In this document: positions 47,433 through 55,923 of the stretch, one piece after another
Layout of the letters: each line of letters opens with the position of its first letter
Numbering within the stretch: position 1 is the first letter of the stretch
Notes under the pieces: generated by a model
Database searches by the model: none
What the model saw: only the letters and a program-made list of their open reading frames with translations
What the model was told of the DNA's origin: nothing
Assembly: GCF_022808175.1 (NCBI RefSeq)
Contig: NZ_JALGBX010000014.1
Location: 127,207 to 191,206, forward strand
Direction of reading: 5' to 3'
Length of the DNA: 64,000 bases
DNA from: Streptomyces sp. AP-93
Lineage (GTDB): Bacteria; Actinomycetota; Actinomycetes; Streptomycetales; Streptomycetaceae
Made by a program: the position numbers and the translations under genes

Positions 47433-48587
47433 TCAGGCGTCCGCGTACTTCGTCTCGGCGGCCATGTCCAGCGACAGCCGGTAGCCGCGCTTGACGACGG
47501 TCTGGATGAGGTTCGGGGCGCCCAGGGACACGCGCAGGCGGGCCATCGCCGTTTCCACCGCGTGCTCGTCGCGGCCCGCGCCGGGCAGGACGCGCAGGAG
47601 TTCGGAGCGGGCCACGACCCAGCCCGGGCGCCGGGACAGGGCCTTGAGCAGGGCCATGCCGGCCGGCGGGACGGGGCGCAGCTCCGTGTCGACGAGGACC
47701 GCGTGGCCGCGCAGCTCCAGCCGGTGTCCGGCCACCGGGAGCACGCGGGCCCGGCCGGGGAGTTCCTGGCACAGGAGCTGCACGAGGGGTCCGAGCCGGA
47801 AGCGCTCGGGCTGCACCGTGGGCACCCCTTCCGCCTGCAGGGGCAGGGCCGTCACCGGTCCCACGCACGCGGAGAGGATCGACCCGCCGGTCAGTGCCGC
47901 GAGCACGGGTTCCCGTACGCCCCGCTCCGCGGCCCGGGTCAGCAGGGAGGCCGCCGCCGGCGCGGAGGTGAAGCTCACCGCGTCCACCCCGCCCGCGGCC
48001 ACCGCGTCGAGCAGCCGGTCCAGCGGCCCGAGGTCCTCCGGCGCCATCCACCGGTAGACGGGTACGCCGACCACCTCGGCCCCGCCCGCCCGCAGGGCTT
48101 CGATGAACCCGGGCAGCGGTTCCCCGTGCAGCTGGAGGGCGATGCGCCGGCCGGCCACCCCGGCCGAGAGCAGCCGGTCCAGTACCTCGGCGAGCGATTC
48201 CGACCGGGGGGACCAGGTCTCGACGAGCCCGGCGGCCCGGATCGCCCCCTTCACCTTCGGTCCGCGCGCCAGCAGTTCGGTGTCCCGCAGCCGCCCGAGC
48301 AGTTCCTCGCCGAGCCCCCACCCGTCGGCGGCCTCGATCCAGCCGCGGAAGCCGATGGCGGTGGTCGCCACCACCACGTCGGGCGCGCAGCCGATCAGTT
48401 CCTTCGTGGCGGACAGCAGTTCGGCGTCGTCGGCGAGCGGCACGATCCGCAGCGCGGGCGCGTGCAGCACGGTGGCCCCGCGGCGGCGCAGCAGGGCGAT
48501 GAGCTCGTCGGCCCGCCGGGCGGCGGTGACCCCGACGGTGAATCCGGCGAGCGGGCCGGCCGGCGGACCGGTGTGGGTGTCGTGCAT
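47433..48587 (-). CDS. HemD-like domain fused to OmpR-type winged helix regulator
   Basis: A 384-residue fusion. Residues of about 10-260 are a uroporphyrinogen-III synthase (HemD) domain (FTVGVTAARRADELIALLRR, DVVVATTAIGFRGWIEAADG, VDAVSFTSAPAA). Residues of about 285-384 are a winged helix of the OmpR/PhoB class (VDTELRPVPPAGMALLKALS, VETAMARLRVSLGAPNLIQT, VVKRGYRLSL). The fused form is known in actinobacteria and is probably a regulator sensing a tetrapyrrole or heme-related ligand, rather than the housekeeping heme enzyme. Its neighbour is the nitrate/nitrite transporter narK, so control of nitrate metabolism, whose reductases need siroheme, is plausible. The link to narK is inferred. Confidence 0.9.
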   Translation of the reverse strand: MHDTHTGPPAGPLAGFTVGVTAARRADELIALLRRRGATVLHAPALRIVPLADDAELLSATKELIGCAPDVVVATTAIGFRGWIEAADGWGLGEELLGRLRDTELLARGPKVKGAIRAAGLVETWSPRSESLAEVLDRLLSAGVAGRRIALQLHGEPLPGFIEALRAGGAEVVGVPVYRWMAPEDLGPLDRLLDAVAAGGVDAVSFTSAPAAASLLTRAAERGVREPVLAALTGGSILSACVGPVTALPLQAEGVPTVQPERFRLGPLVQLLCQELPGRARVLPVAGHRLELRGHAVLVDTELRPVPPAGMALLKALSRRPGWVVARSELLRVLPGAGRDEHAVETAMARLRVSLGAPNLIQTVVKRGYRLSLDMAAETKYADA

Positions 48588-48673
48588 GGTGACCTGCCTC
48601 GCGCAGTGGTCGGGTCCGGTGTCGGGGTCCGATATCGGGGTCCGGTGTCGCGTTCACACGCACTCGTGAGGTT

Positions 48674-48721
48674 CGCGTGAACCGAGCCTGCCCTGGGGGC
48701 GTATCAGGCTCGGTTCACGCG
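48674..48721 (-). terminator. 17-bp perfect terminator hairpin after narK
   Basis: CGCGTGAACCGAGCCTG (48674-48690) and its complement (48705-48721) pair perfectly around a 14-base loop, 35 bases after the narK stop and about 90 bases before the HemD-like start, so the two genes are separate transcription units. Confidence 0.8.
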
Positions 48722-48755
48722 TATTTCGTCGCCGTTAACCGGCGTGTGCCCCCCG

Positions 48756-50126
48756 TTACACCGAGGTGAGCTGCGGCTTCGCCTCCGCCCCGGCCGTGGG
48801 GATCTTCACCTGGGCGGGCCGGCGAAGGTATACCGCCCAGGTGACGGCGCAGCACACCGCGTAGAAGCCGAGGAAGGTCACGAAGGCCGCCGTGCCCGAG
48901 CCGGAGCTCAGGAAGGCCTCCCGGAAGACCAGGTTGATGCCGAGCCCGCCGAGCGCGCCGACCGCGCCGATGAGCCCCATGGAGGCGCCGGACAGCCGTC
49001 GCCCGTACGCGGCCGCGTCCTCGCCGCTCATCCCGCGGGCCAGCGCCTTCGCCTGGAAGATGCCCGGGATCATCTTGTAGGTGGAGCCGTTGCCGAGCCC
49101 GCTGAGGACGAACAGCCCCACGAAGCCGACGAGGAACACCGGCAGGGATTCCCGTACGGAGGCCAGGATCACCACTCCGGTCGCCGCCGCCATCGACACG
49201 AAGGTGCCGAGCGTGATCCACGCGCCGCCGAAGCGGTCCGCGAGGGCCCCGCCGACGGGCCGGATCAGGGAGCCGAGCAGCGGTCCGATGAAGGTGAGCG
49301 AGGCCGCCTGGAGCGGGGTGCGGCCGAACTGCGTCTGGAGCACCAGCCCGAAGGCGAAGCTGTAGCCGATGAAGGAGCCGAAGGTGCCGATGTACAGGAA
49401 CGCCATGATCCAGGTGTGCCCGTCGCGGGCCGCGTCGCGGACGGCTCCGGTGTCGTTGCGCACAGGCGCCAGGTTGTCCATCCGCACGGCTGCGAGCACC
49501 GCCGCGATCACGATCAGCGGGATGTAGGCGCCGAGCAGCAGCCGCGGGTGGCCGGCCCCGGCCGTGCCGATGACCAGCAGGGCGGCGAGCTGGACGACGG
49601 GGACGCCGATGTTGCCGCCGCCCGCGTTGAGGCCGAGCGCCCAGCCCTTCTTGCGCAGTGGGAAGAAGGCGTTGATGTTCGTCATCGACGAGGCGAAGTT
49701 CCCGCCGCCGACCCCGGTCAGCGCGGCCACCAGCAGGAACGTGTTGTACGAGGTCCCGGGCTCCATCACCAGCCAGGCGGCGACCGTCGGCGCGAGCAGC
49801 AGCAGGGCGCTGACGACCGTCCAGTTGCGGCCGCCGAAGCGGGCCACGGCGAAGGTGTAGGGCACTCGGACCAGGGCGCCCACGCAGGTGGCGGTGGCGA
49901 TGAGGAAGAACTTCCCGGCGGGGTCGATCCCGTACTGCGGGCCCATGAAGAGCACCATCACGGACCACAGGGACCAGATCGAGAACCCGATGTGCTCGGA
50001 GAGCACCGAGTAGATCAGGTTGCGGCGGGCGGTCTTCTCACCCGTCTCCCGCCAGAAGGTCTCGTCCTCGGGGTCCCACCGCTCGATCCAGCGGCCACCC
50101 TTGCGCGGTGCGGTCGTACTGGTCAT
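48756..50126 (-). CDS. narK: nitrate/nitrite transporter, NarK type
   Basis: A 456-residue MFS protein with about 12 membrane spans. The nitrate signature is visible twice: in helix 5 GVGGGNFASSMTNINAFFPL and in helix 11 GAVGALGGLGINLVFREAF, matching the NNP family that exchanges nitrate for nitrite or co-imports nitrate with protons. The N-terminus has a soluble WIERWDPEDETFWRETG segment typical of this group. The start at 50126 follows GGAGG by six bases; an adjacent GTG at 50129 is possible. No nitrate reductase gene lies in the window, and the HemD-like regulator follows downstream. Confidence 0.93.
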   Translation of the reverse strand: MTSTTAPRKGGRWIERWDPEDETFWRETGEKTARRNLIYSVLSEHIGFSIWSLWSVMVLFMGPQYGIDPAGKFFLIATATCVGALVRVPYTFAVARFGGRNWTVVSALLLLAPTVAAWLVMEPGTSYNTFLLVAALTGVGGGNFASSMTNINAFFPLRKKGWALGLNAGGGNIGVPVVQLAALLVIGTAGAGHPRLLLGAYIPLIVIAAVLAAVRMDNLAPVRNDTGAVRDAARDGHTWIMAFLYIGTFGSFIGYSFAFGLVLQTQFGRTPLQAASLTFIGPLLGSLIRPVGGALADRFGGAWITLGTFVSMAAATGVVILASVRESLPVFLVGFVGLFVLSGLGNGSTYKMIPGIFQAKALARGMSGEDAAAYGRRLSGASMGLIGAVGALGGLGINLVFREAFLSSGSGTAAFVTFLGFYAVCCAVTWAVYLRRPAQVKIPTAGAEAKPQLTSV

Positions 50127-50293
50127 CACACGCCTCCACAGCTGCTGCGATCACGTCGCGCTCGTCGCGCTCGTCGGCCTTGCCGCGCTCGTCGGCCTGG
50201 TCGGGCTCGCCGCGTCTCGTCCGTGGTGACGACCGTAGGAACGGCTCGTTTCAGCCCCGGTCCCCGCCGGATGACCGGCGGGAAACCTTGCAC

Positions 50294-51256
50294 TCACCCG
50301 ACGCCCGGGCCGGGTGTGAGCGCGGGCAGCCAGCTGTCCGGGGGCACCTCCAGCCAGCCGCGCCCGGCCCCGAGCTCCGCGGCGGCGCGGCGCAGCGCGT
50401 CGAGCCCGGGATGGCTCATTCCCTTCCGCCACACCATCGAGAGCGGCGACAGCGGCACCGGGGCGGTCAGCGGCCGTTTGACGCAGCCGGGCATGTCCAC
50501 GAAGCCCACCGTGGCGAGGACCGGACGGCCCGTCTTGACCATGACCCGGCGGAACTCCTCCTTGCCCACCGCCACCGGCGCGGGCGGCGCCGGCTCGATG
50601 CCCCGCCCGGCGAACAGCTCGCGCGCCAGCCCGGTCCACTCCAGCGTCCGCGGGTTCCCGGCCCCGGTGTACACCGTCTCGCCGCGCAGCGCGTCCAGCG
50701 GTACGGCGTCCAGCGCGGCCAGCGCGTGCCCCTCGGGCAGCAGCACGGCGAGCGGCTCGTACCGTACGGGCGTCCGCGCGAGGCGGGCCCGCAGCGCCGG
50801 GTCGAGGCCGTCGGCGTACCCGAAGGAGACGTCGAGGCGGCCCGCGGCGATCTCGGCGGCGGCGTGGGTGAGCCCGGACTCGAAGCGGGCCATCAGCTCG
50901 CAGTCGGGGGCGAGTTCGCGAGCCCGGTCCAGGACGGTGCGGGCGGTGCCGGGGCCGTCGGTGTTGAGGTCGACGAGCAGCGGCCGGGGCCCCGCGAACA
51001 CCCCGGCCAGCTCCTCGTGCGCCCGCAGCACGCCCCGGGCCAGGGGCAGCAGCCGCTCCCCGTCCGGGGTCAGCTCCACGGCGCGGGTGGTGCGGACGAA
51101 GAGGGCCGCGCCCAGGGTCTGTTCGAGCCGGCGCACGTCCCGGCTGAGGGCCTGCTGGGCCACGTAGAGCCGGGCGGCGGCACGGGTGAAGTGCAGTTCC
51201 TCGGCGACGGCGAGGAAGGCGCGCAGCAGGCGGGGTTCCACGTCTCGGGGCGTCAC
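50294..51256 (-). CDS. LysR family transcriptional regulator
   Basis: A 320-residue regulator: N-terminal helix-turn-helix (RLLRAFLAVAEELHFTRAAA, LYVAQQALSRDVRRLEQTLG) and C-terminal periplasmic-binding-like effector domain with two subdomains (VLLPEGHALAALDAVPLDAL, MVWRKGMSHPGLDALR). GTG start. It is divergent from an MFS transporter gene with 84 bases between, the classical LysR arrangement, so it most likely activates or represses that transporter when its effector is present. The effector is unknown. Confidence 0.93.
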   Translation of the reverse strand: MTPRDVEPRLLRAFLAVAEELHFTRAAARLYVAQQALSRDVRRLEQTLGAALFVRTTRAVELTPDGERLLPLARGVLRAHEELAGVFAGPRPLLVDLNTDGPGTARTVLDRARELAPDCELMARFESGLTHAAAEIAAGRLDVSFGYADGLDPALRARLARTPVRYEPLAVLLPEGHALAALDAVPLDALRGETVYTGAGNPRTLEWTGLARELFAGRGIEPAPPAPVAVGKEEFRRVMVKTGRPVLATVGFVDMPGCVKRPLTAPVPLSPLSMVWRKGMSHPGLDALRRAAAELGAGRGWLEVPPDSWLPALTPGPGVG

Positions 51257-51340
51257 CCGGGGAGACTAACAACGCAGAGCGGTGAATCGGTCCCGAACAG
51301 GTGTTGGACCGCTCGCAGCCCCCGGCCCGAGCCTTGATCC

Positions 51341-52804
51341 ATGCCCACCACCCCGCCGTCCACCGGCCCGGTCGCCGCCGGCCCGCCGTCTGCCACCCCG
51401 CCGTCCGCCGGCCCGTCCGCCGGCCCCGTCCCGGGCACCCCGCCGTCTGCCACCCCGTCCACCGGCCCCGTCGCCGCCACCCCGCCGGTCGCCCGGTCCG
51501 GCGGCGCCGCGCGCCGCGCCGCCCCGGCCGCGCGCGGCCCGCTCATGGCCGTCTCCGGCACCACGCTGGTGCTCGTCGCCGCCCCGGCGCGGCGGGAGCA
51601 CCCGGCTCGAGCGGCGCAGCCGACCCGCGCCCCGGGCCCGTACCGCCGGCTGTTCGCGCTCCCCGGCACCCGCGGGTTCACCGCCGGGAACCTCATCGCC
51701 CGGCTCCCCATGGGCATGTTCGGCGTCAGCGCCGTCATGATGATCGCCGGGCAGCGCGGCTCGTACGCCCTCGCCGGCGCGGTCGTGGCGGTGGGTCTGG
51801 CCGCCACCGCCCTCGTGGCGCCCTGGACGGCCCGGCTGGTCGACCGGCACGGGCAGGCCCGGGTCGCCGTGCCCGCCACCCTGATCGCGGTCCTCGGCTC
51901 GCTCTCCCTGATCGCGTGCGTCCGTACCGGGGCCCCCGCGTGGACCCTCTTCGCCTCCTACGCCGCCACCGCGACCACCCCCAACATCGGCGGCATGTCC
52001 CGCGCCCGCTGGACCCACCTGCTGCGGGCCGACCCGGCCTCCCGGCACACCGCGATGTCCTTCGAGCAGGCCGCGGACGAACTGGCGTACATGCTCGGGC
52101 CGGTGGCCGCCGCATTCCTGTGCACCGCCGCCTTCCCGGAGGCGGGGACCCTCGCCGGGGCCGTACTGCTCCTCGCCGGGATGCTGGTCTTCACGGCCCA
52201 CCGCGCCACCGAGCCGCCGCCGGCGCCCGCCGTCCGGGGGCCGTCCCCGCTCCGCGCCCTGGGAGGGATGCTGCCGCTCTTCCTCGCCCTCGGCGCGATG
52301 TTCGGCTCCATGGAGATCACCTCCATCGCCCACCTCGGCGCCCACGGCCTCGGCGCGCTCTCGGGCCCGGTCCTCGCCCTCCAGGCGGCCGGTTCCTTCG
52401 CGGCAGGCCTGCTCTACGGCACCCTGCGCCCGCGCACGCTCCCCGCCTGCCTCGGCGTCCTGGGCTTCGCCATGACCCTGCCGCTGGCGGCGGCGGCCAC
52501 CGGCTCCCTCCTCCCCCTGGCCGCCGCCCTGCTGCTGGCCGGCATGGCCACGGCCCCGGTCATGGTCACCGCGATGTCCCGGGTCCACGCCGTGACCCCG
52601 CCGGGCCGCCTCAACGAGGGCATGACCCTCGCCGTCACCGCCCTCTTCGCGGGCATCGCGGCGGGCTCGGCGACGGCCGGCTCCGCGATCGACCACCTCG
52701 GCACGACCGCCCCGTACGCCCTCCCGGCGGCGGCGGCGCTCCTGGCCCTGCTCCTGGGCGCGACAGCAACGGTACGAGCTTGGGGCGCGAGCTCGGCAGG
52801 ATAG
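51341..52804 (+). CDS. MFS transporter with Thr/Pro-rich N-terminal extension
   Basis: A 487-residue transporter. The first 95 residues or so are low-complexity Thr/Pro/Ser/Ala (units such as PPSATPPSAGPSAG) coded by repetitive DNA. The transporter domain then starts at RLFALPGTRGFTAGNLIARL and shows about 12 spans with MFS features (MAVALVDRHGQ-like loop ARLVDRHGQARVAVPATLIA, then AMSRVHAVTPPGRLNEGMTL). A start closer to the membrane domain (for example ATG at 51545, MAVSGTTLVL) would give a more usual length. It is divergent from the LysR gene that probably controls it. Substrate unknown. Confidence 0.85.
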   Translation: MPTTPPSTGPVAAGPPSATPPSAGPSAGPVPGTPPSATPSTGPVAATPPVARSGGAARRAAPAARGPLMAVSGTTLVLVAAPARREHPARAAQPTRAPGPYRRLFALPGTRGFTAGNLIARLPMGMFGVSAVMMIAGQRGSYALAGAVVAVGLAATALVAPWTARLVDRHGQARVAVPATLIAVLGSLSLIACVRTGAPAWTLFASYAATATTPNIGGMSRARWTHLLRADPASRHTAMSFEQAADELAYMLGPVAAAFLCTAAFPEAGTLAGAVLLLAGMLVFTAHRATEPPPAPAVRGPSPLRALGGMLPLFLALGAMFGSMEITSIAHLGAHGLGALSGPVLALQAAGSFAAGLLYGTLRPRTLPACLGVLGFAMTLPLAAAATGSLLPLAAALLLAGMATAPVMVTAMSRVHAVTPPGRLNEGMTLAVTALFAGIAAGSATAGSAIDHLGTTAPYALPAAAALLALLLGATATVRAWGASSAG

Positions 52805-52863
52805 ACCGTAGCGTCGGCGACCGCTTGGGCGAGGCGAGCCGTTCCGAGCTGGGATCCCTCAAC

Positions 52864-52902
52864 GGGATACCTTTAGGGATACCTTCCGGGTATGCTGCGC
52901 GT
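52864..52902 (+). promoter_or_regulatory. mazE promoter with direct-repeat operator, leaderless start
   Basis: GGGATACCTT occurs twice (52864-52873 and 52876-52885), followed by GGGTATGC. The -10 hexamer TATGCT (52891-52896) ends six bases before the antitoxin ATG, so the mRNA should be leaderless. Repeats right at the promoter fit autoregulation by the antitoxin or toxin-antitoxin complex. Confidence 0.6.
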
Positions 52903-53163
52903 ATGGCTACAGCGATCACCACCATGAAAGTCCCCGTGGACCTCCGCGACAGGATCAGCGAGGTAGCAGCCGAAATAGGCGGGACGATGGCTTCCGCCCT
53001 GGAACGCCTCCTCGACGACCACCGCCGCCAGCGCATCCTCGACCAGTACACCCGCCTCCAGGCCGACCCGGACGCGTGGTCCGACTACATGGCCGAGTTG
53101 GGCGAGTGGGACGGTCTCGCAGGCGACGGCCTCTCCGGCGACTCCTGGGAGGCCGGTAAGTGA
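52903..53163 (+). CDS. MazE-like antitoxin
   Basis: An 86-residue protein with an N-terminal ribbon-helix-helix pattern (TTMKVPVDLRDRISEVAAEI) and an acidic Trp/Asp/Glu-rich tail (DAWSDYMAELGEWDGLAGDG) that should occupy the toxin's RNA groove. It sits directly before a MazF/PemK toxin and overlaps it by four bases, the standard toxin-antitoxin order. No ribosome-binding site precedes the ATG, and a -10 element lies six bases upstream, so translation is probably leaderless. Confidence 0.85.
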   Translation: MATAITTMKVPVDLRDRISEVAAEIGGTMASALERLLDDHRRQRILDQYTRLQADPDAWSDYMAELGEWDGLAGDGLSGDSWEAGK

Positions 53164-53510
53164 GTCGCCTCGCACGCCCCTGGCAGGTCTGGTACGCCGA
53201 TCTCTCCCCTGTAATCGGCAGCGAACAGGCAGGCCGCCGCCCGGTCCTCGTCGTCGCCTCCCCCACGCACGCGGCCTTCCCGATCCCCATGACGATCATC
53301 GTGCCGCTCACCACCAAGACCCGGGGCCTGGACCACCACGTGCCCATCAACTCACCCGAATCCGGTCTCGACCGGCCGAGCTGGGCCCGCACCGACGACA
53401 TCCGCTCCATCTCCGAGCAACGACTCGTCGGCCACACCCCCCTCGGCGTCGTCAGTGACAAGGAACGCAACGAGGTCCGCCTCTACTTGCGACTCATGCT
53501 CGACCTCTGA
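53160..53510 (+). CDS. mazF: MazF/PemK family endoribonuclease toxin
   Basis: A 116-residue toxin. The PemK/MazF barrel is recognisable: QVWYADLSPVIGSEQAGRRP, then VLVVASPTHAAFPIPMTIIV, and near the end VSDKERNEVRLYLRLML; the conserved Arg and Thr of the RNA-cleaving site are present (GRRPVLVV; PLTTKTRG). It would cut mRNA at a short specific sequence when free of antitoxin. Start GTG overlapping the antitoxin stop (GTGA). A bidirectional hairpin and the tmRNA gene follow. Confidence 0.93.
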   Translation: MSRLARPWQVWYADLSPVIGSEQAGRRPVLVVASPTHAAFPIPMTIIVPLTTKTRGLDHHVPINSPESGLDRPSWARTDDIRSISEQRLVGHTPLGVVSDKERNEVRLYLRLMLDL

Positions 53511-53532
53511 CCCCTGACATGAACGACACGCG

Positions 53533-53578
53533 AAAGACCCCCCGCCCTGGCGATGTTCTCGCAGGTCAGAGGGTCTTT
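53533..53578. terminator. hairpin between mazF and ssrA
   Basis: AAAGACCC (53533-53540) and GGGTCTTT (53571-53578) form the outer stem with a GC-rich inner part. It lies 23 bases past the mazF stop and 14 bases past the 3' end of the minus-strand tmRNA, so it can end both. Confidence 0.7.
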
Positions 53579-53591
53579 GCTCAACATGGGG

Positions 53592-53980
53592 TGGTGGAGA
53601 TGGCGGGAATCGAACCCGCGTCCAACGGTGCAGAAGTAGGGCTTCTCCGAGCGCATTCCGCTGCGCTTTTCTCAGCCCCGGAGATCACACGGACAAGTCT
53701 CCGACGGGCTCAGTCACTGTTTGATTTCCCTCTATCCCCCGTGACCGGAGTTAGAGGTTTAGATCCCTAGTTGACGCCAGGATCCGGACCGGGACCACTT
53801 CCGGGCTGACGCTCCTCACAGAGGCTTCAGCTCACTGTTATTAGGCAGCGAGGGTGAAGCGGGAGTTATCGCTCTTGGAGTTGGCGATTATTGTTTGCGA
53901 CATATGGTTAACGAGATCATTGCCGCTTTCTCGGCTCGCTTCCCCTACATCGACATCCGCTGTCGAAACCGATCATCCCC
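53592..53980 (-). ncRNA. ssrA: transfer-messenger RNA (tmRNA)
   Basis: A 389-nt tmRNA. The 5' end is GGGGATGATCGGTTTCGACA and the 3' end is CATCTCCACCA with encoded CCA; the ends pair as a tRNA-Ala-like acceptor. The T-arm GGGTTCGATTCCC lies near the 3' end. The tag reading frame is at 53841-53885: codons for ANSKSDNSRFTLAA followed by two TAA stops, ending in the LAA degradation signal. It rescues stalled ribosomes together with SmpB, encoded just upstream on the same strand. Confidence 0.97.
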
Positions 53981-54107
53981 ATGTTTCACGCTGTTCAGTT
54001 ATGAAATCCAGCCGGCGCTCTCCATGCGTCCCGCCAGACCGGCACCACCCGCAAGCGCGTGGTGCTGACGCCATGGTACGCGAAGTGGACCACGGTGTGC
54101 CAGGAGG

Positions 54108-54593
54108 TTAAAGCCGGCCGCGCTCCTTGCGCTTCACGGCCGAGATCACCCGGTTCGTCTCGCGCGTGTCCTGCTTCTCGCGCAGCGCCTGCCGCTTGTC
54201 GTACTCCTTCTTGCCCTTCGCCAGCGCGATCTCGATCTTCGCCCGGCCGTCCTTGAAGTACAGGGCGAGCGGCACGATCGTGTTGCCCGTCTCCCCCGTC
54301 TTCGAGTCCAGCTTGTCGATCTCCTCGCGGTGCAGGAGGAGCTTGCGCTTGCGCCGCGCGCTGTGGTTCGTCCAGGTGCCCTGGCTGTACTCCGGCACGT
54401 GCACGTTGTAGAGCCAGGCCTCGCCGCTCTCCACCGACACGAAGCCGTCCACCAGCGAGGCACGGCCCTGACGCAGGGACTTGACCTCGGTACCCGTGAG
54501 CACGAGGCCGCACTCGTAGGTGTCGATGATCGTGTAGTCGTGCCGCGCCTTCTTGTTCTGGGCGATCAGCTTGCGCCCTGTTTCCTTAGCCAT
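54108..54593 (-). CDS. smpB: SsrA-binding protein
   Basis: A 161-residue SmpB of normal length. It starts MAKETGRKLIAQNKKARHDY, has the OB-fold core (YECGLVLTGTEVKSLRQGRA, NVHVPEYSQGTWTNH) and the basic C-terminal tail (KKEYDKRQALREKQDTRETN) that enters the empty mRNA channel of a stalled ribosome. It binds the tRNA-like end of tmRNA and is needed for trans-translation. The tmRNA gene lies about 130 bases downstream in the same direction, the usual arrangement in actinobacteria. Confidence 0.97.
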   Translation of the reverse strand: MAKETGRKLIAQNKKARHDYTIIDTYECGLVLTGTEVKSLRQGRASLVDGFVSVESGEAWLYNVHVPEYSQGTWTNHSARRKRKLLLHREEIDKLDSKTGETGNTIVPLALYFKDGRAKIEIALAKGKKEYDKRQALREKQDTRETNRVISAVKRKERGRL

Positions 54594-54611
54594 AGTGCGG
54601 CCATTTTCGCA

Positions 54612-55856
54612 CTACGGACCCACTCCGATGCCACTCAATACCGTGCGGGCCCGTTCCTCGACCCGGTCCGCCGCCGCCAGGTCCGGGGTGATGCCCGCGC
54701 CGTCCAGGCTGCGGCCCCCCGGAGTGCGGTACGTACCCACCGTCAGCTCCGCCACCGATCCGTCCGGCAGCTCCGTGGGCATCTGCACCGAGCCCTTGCC
54801 GAAGGTGCGGGTGCCGACCGCCACCGCGCGGCCGCGGTCCTGGAGGGCGCCGGTGACCAGCTCGGCCGCGCTCATCGTGCCGCCGTCGATCAGCGCGACC
54901 AGCGGCCGGGCCGTATCGCCGCCCGGGGTCGCGTAGAGGGCGCGCTGTTCGCCGCGTACGTCGTACGTCGCCACCAGCCCGCCGTCCAGGAAGGCGGATG
55001 CGGCCGTCACGGCCTCGGTGACCAGGCCGCCGGTGTTGCCGCGCAGGTCGAGCATGACCCCGCCGCCGGGCGGGGCCGCGCGGACCGCGGAGCGGACCCG
55101 GTCGCCGGAACCCCGGGTGAAGGAGGCGACCTTGATGACCGTGATCCCGCCGGGCAGTTCGCGTACGGTCACCGGCTCGCTGCGCAGCTGCTCGCGCCGC
55201 ACGGTCTCCGTGAGGTCGGTCCCGCCGCGGGTCAGCTTCAGGACCACGGGGGTGCCGGCCTCGCCGCGCAGCAGGGCCACCACCTCGGCCACCCTGAGCC
55301 CGGTCACGCCCTGCCCGTCGACGCTGAGCAGCCGGTCCCCGGCGCGCATCCCGGCCCGCGCCGCGGGGCTGCCGGGCTGGACCCGGTCGATCTCGATGCG
55401 GCCGTCGCGCAGCCGCCCGGCCCACAGGCCGACGCCCGTCCAGTGGCCGTCCAGGTCGTCGGCGAAGGCCTCGTACTCGCCCTGGTCGTACACCGCGGCC
55501 CAGCGGTCCCCGCTGCGGCTGACGACGTCCTGGGCCGCCGACTTGGCGGACTTGCCCTCGGCGACGGCCTCGGCGGCCGCACGGGCCACGGCGTCCCGGT
55601 CGGCGGTGCCCGCTTCGCGGTCCGGCGGCGCCGGTGCCCGCGGCCCGGGCACGGCCCCGGGTGCGGCCTCGGTCTCGGTCTCGGAGGGCTCCGTACGCGC
55701 CACCAGGGCGGCGGCGTCCGTGGATCGCCCGGGGCCGGAGTGGTCCCAGCTCCCGGTGCACGCACCGGCTCCCACGGCGGCGAGGAAGGCCAACGTCAAA
55801 ACGGCCCCGCGACGCACGTCGCGGGGCCGGAGACAGAAGGCGGGCAGTCCCGGCAT
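54612..55856 (-). CDS. C-terminal processing protease, S41 family, PDZ-containing
   Basis: A 414-residue protease. The N-terminus is a signal or lipoprotein-type segment (VLTLAFLAAVGAGAC, Cys33 possible lipid site), followed by a PDZ domain (GRIEIDRVQPGSPAARAGMR) and the S41 tail-specific protease domain. The Ser-Lys dyad is visible: Ser329 in GGTMSAAELV and Lys354 in FGKGSVQM, 25 residues apart as in Tsp. It acts outside the membrane on C-terminal tails of exported proteins. It starts about 70 bases past the ftsX stop and its stop lies 18 bases before the smpB start, so the genes are probably co-transcribed. Confidence 0.93.
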   Translation of the reverse strand: MPGLPAFCLRPRDVRRGAVLTLAFLAAVGAGACTGSWDHSGPGRSTDAAALVARTEPSETETEAAPGAVPGPRAPAPPDREAGTADRDAVARAAAEAVAEGKSAKSAAQDVVSRSGDRWAAVYDQGEYEAFADDLDGHWTGVGLWAGRLRDGRIEIDRVQPGSPAARAGMRAGDRLLSVDGQGVTGLRVAEVVALLRGEAGTPVVLKLTRGGTDLTETVRREQLRSEPVTVRELPGGITVIKVASFTRGSGDRVRSAVRAAPPGGGVMLDLRGNTGGLVTEAVTAASAFLDGGLVATYDVRGEQRALYATPGGDTARPLVALIDGGTMSAAELVTGALQDRGRAVAVGTRTFGKGSVQMPTELPDGSVAELTVGTYRTPGGRSLDGAGITPDLAAADRVEERARTVLSGIGVGP

Positions 55857-55923
55857 GGCGCCGAGTCTAGGACAAGGCCCGCGGCGGTACGGGTGGTTGG
55901 CCGTACCGCTCGCGGGGCACTCG

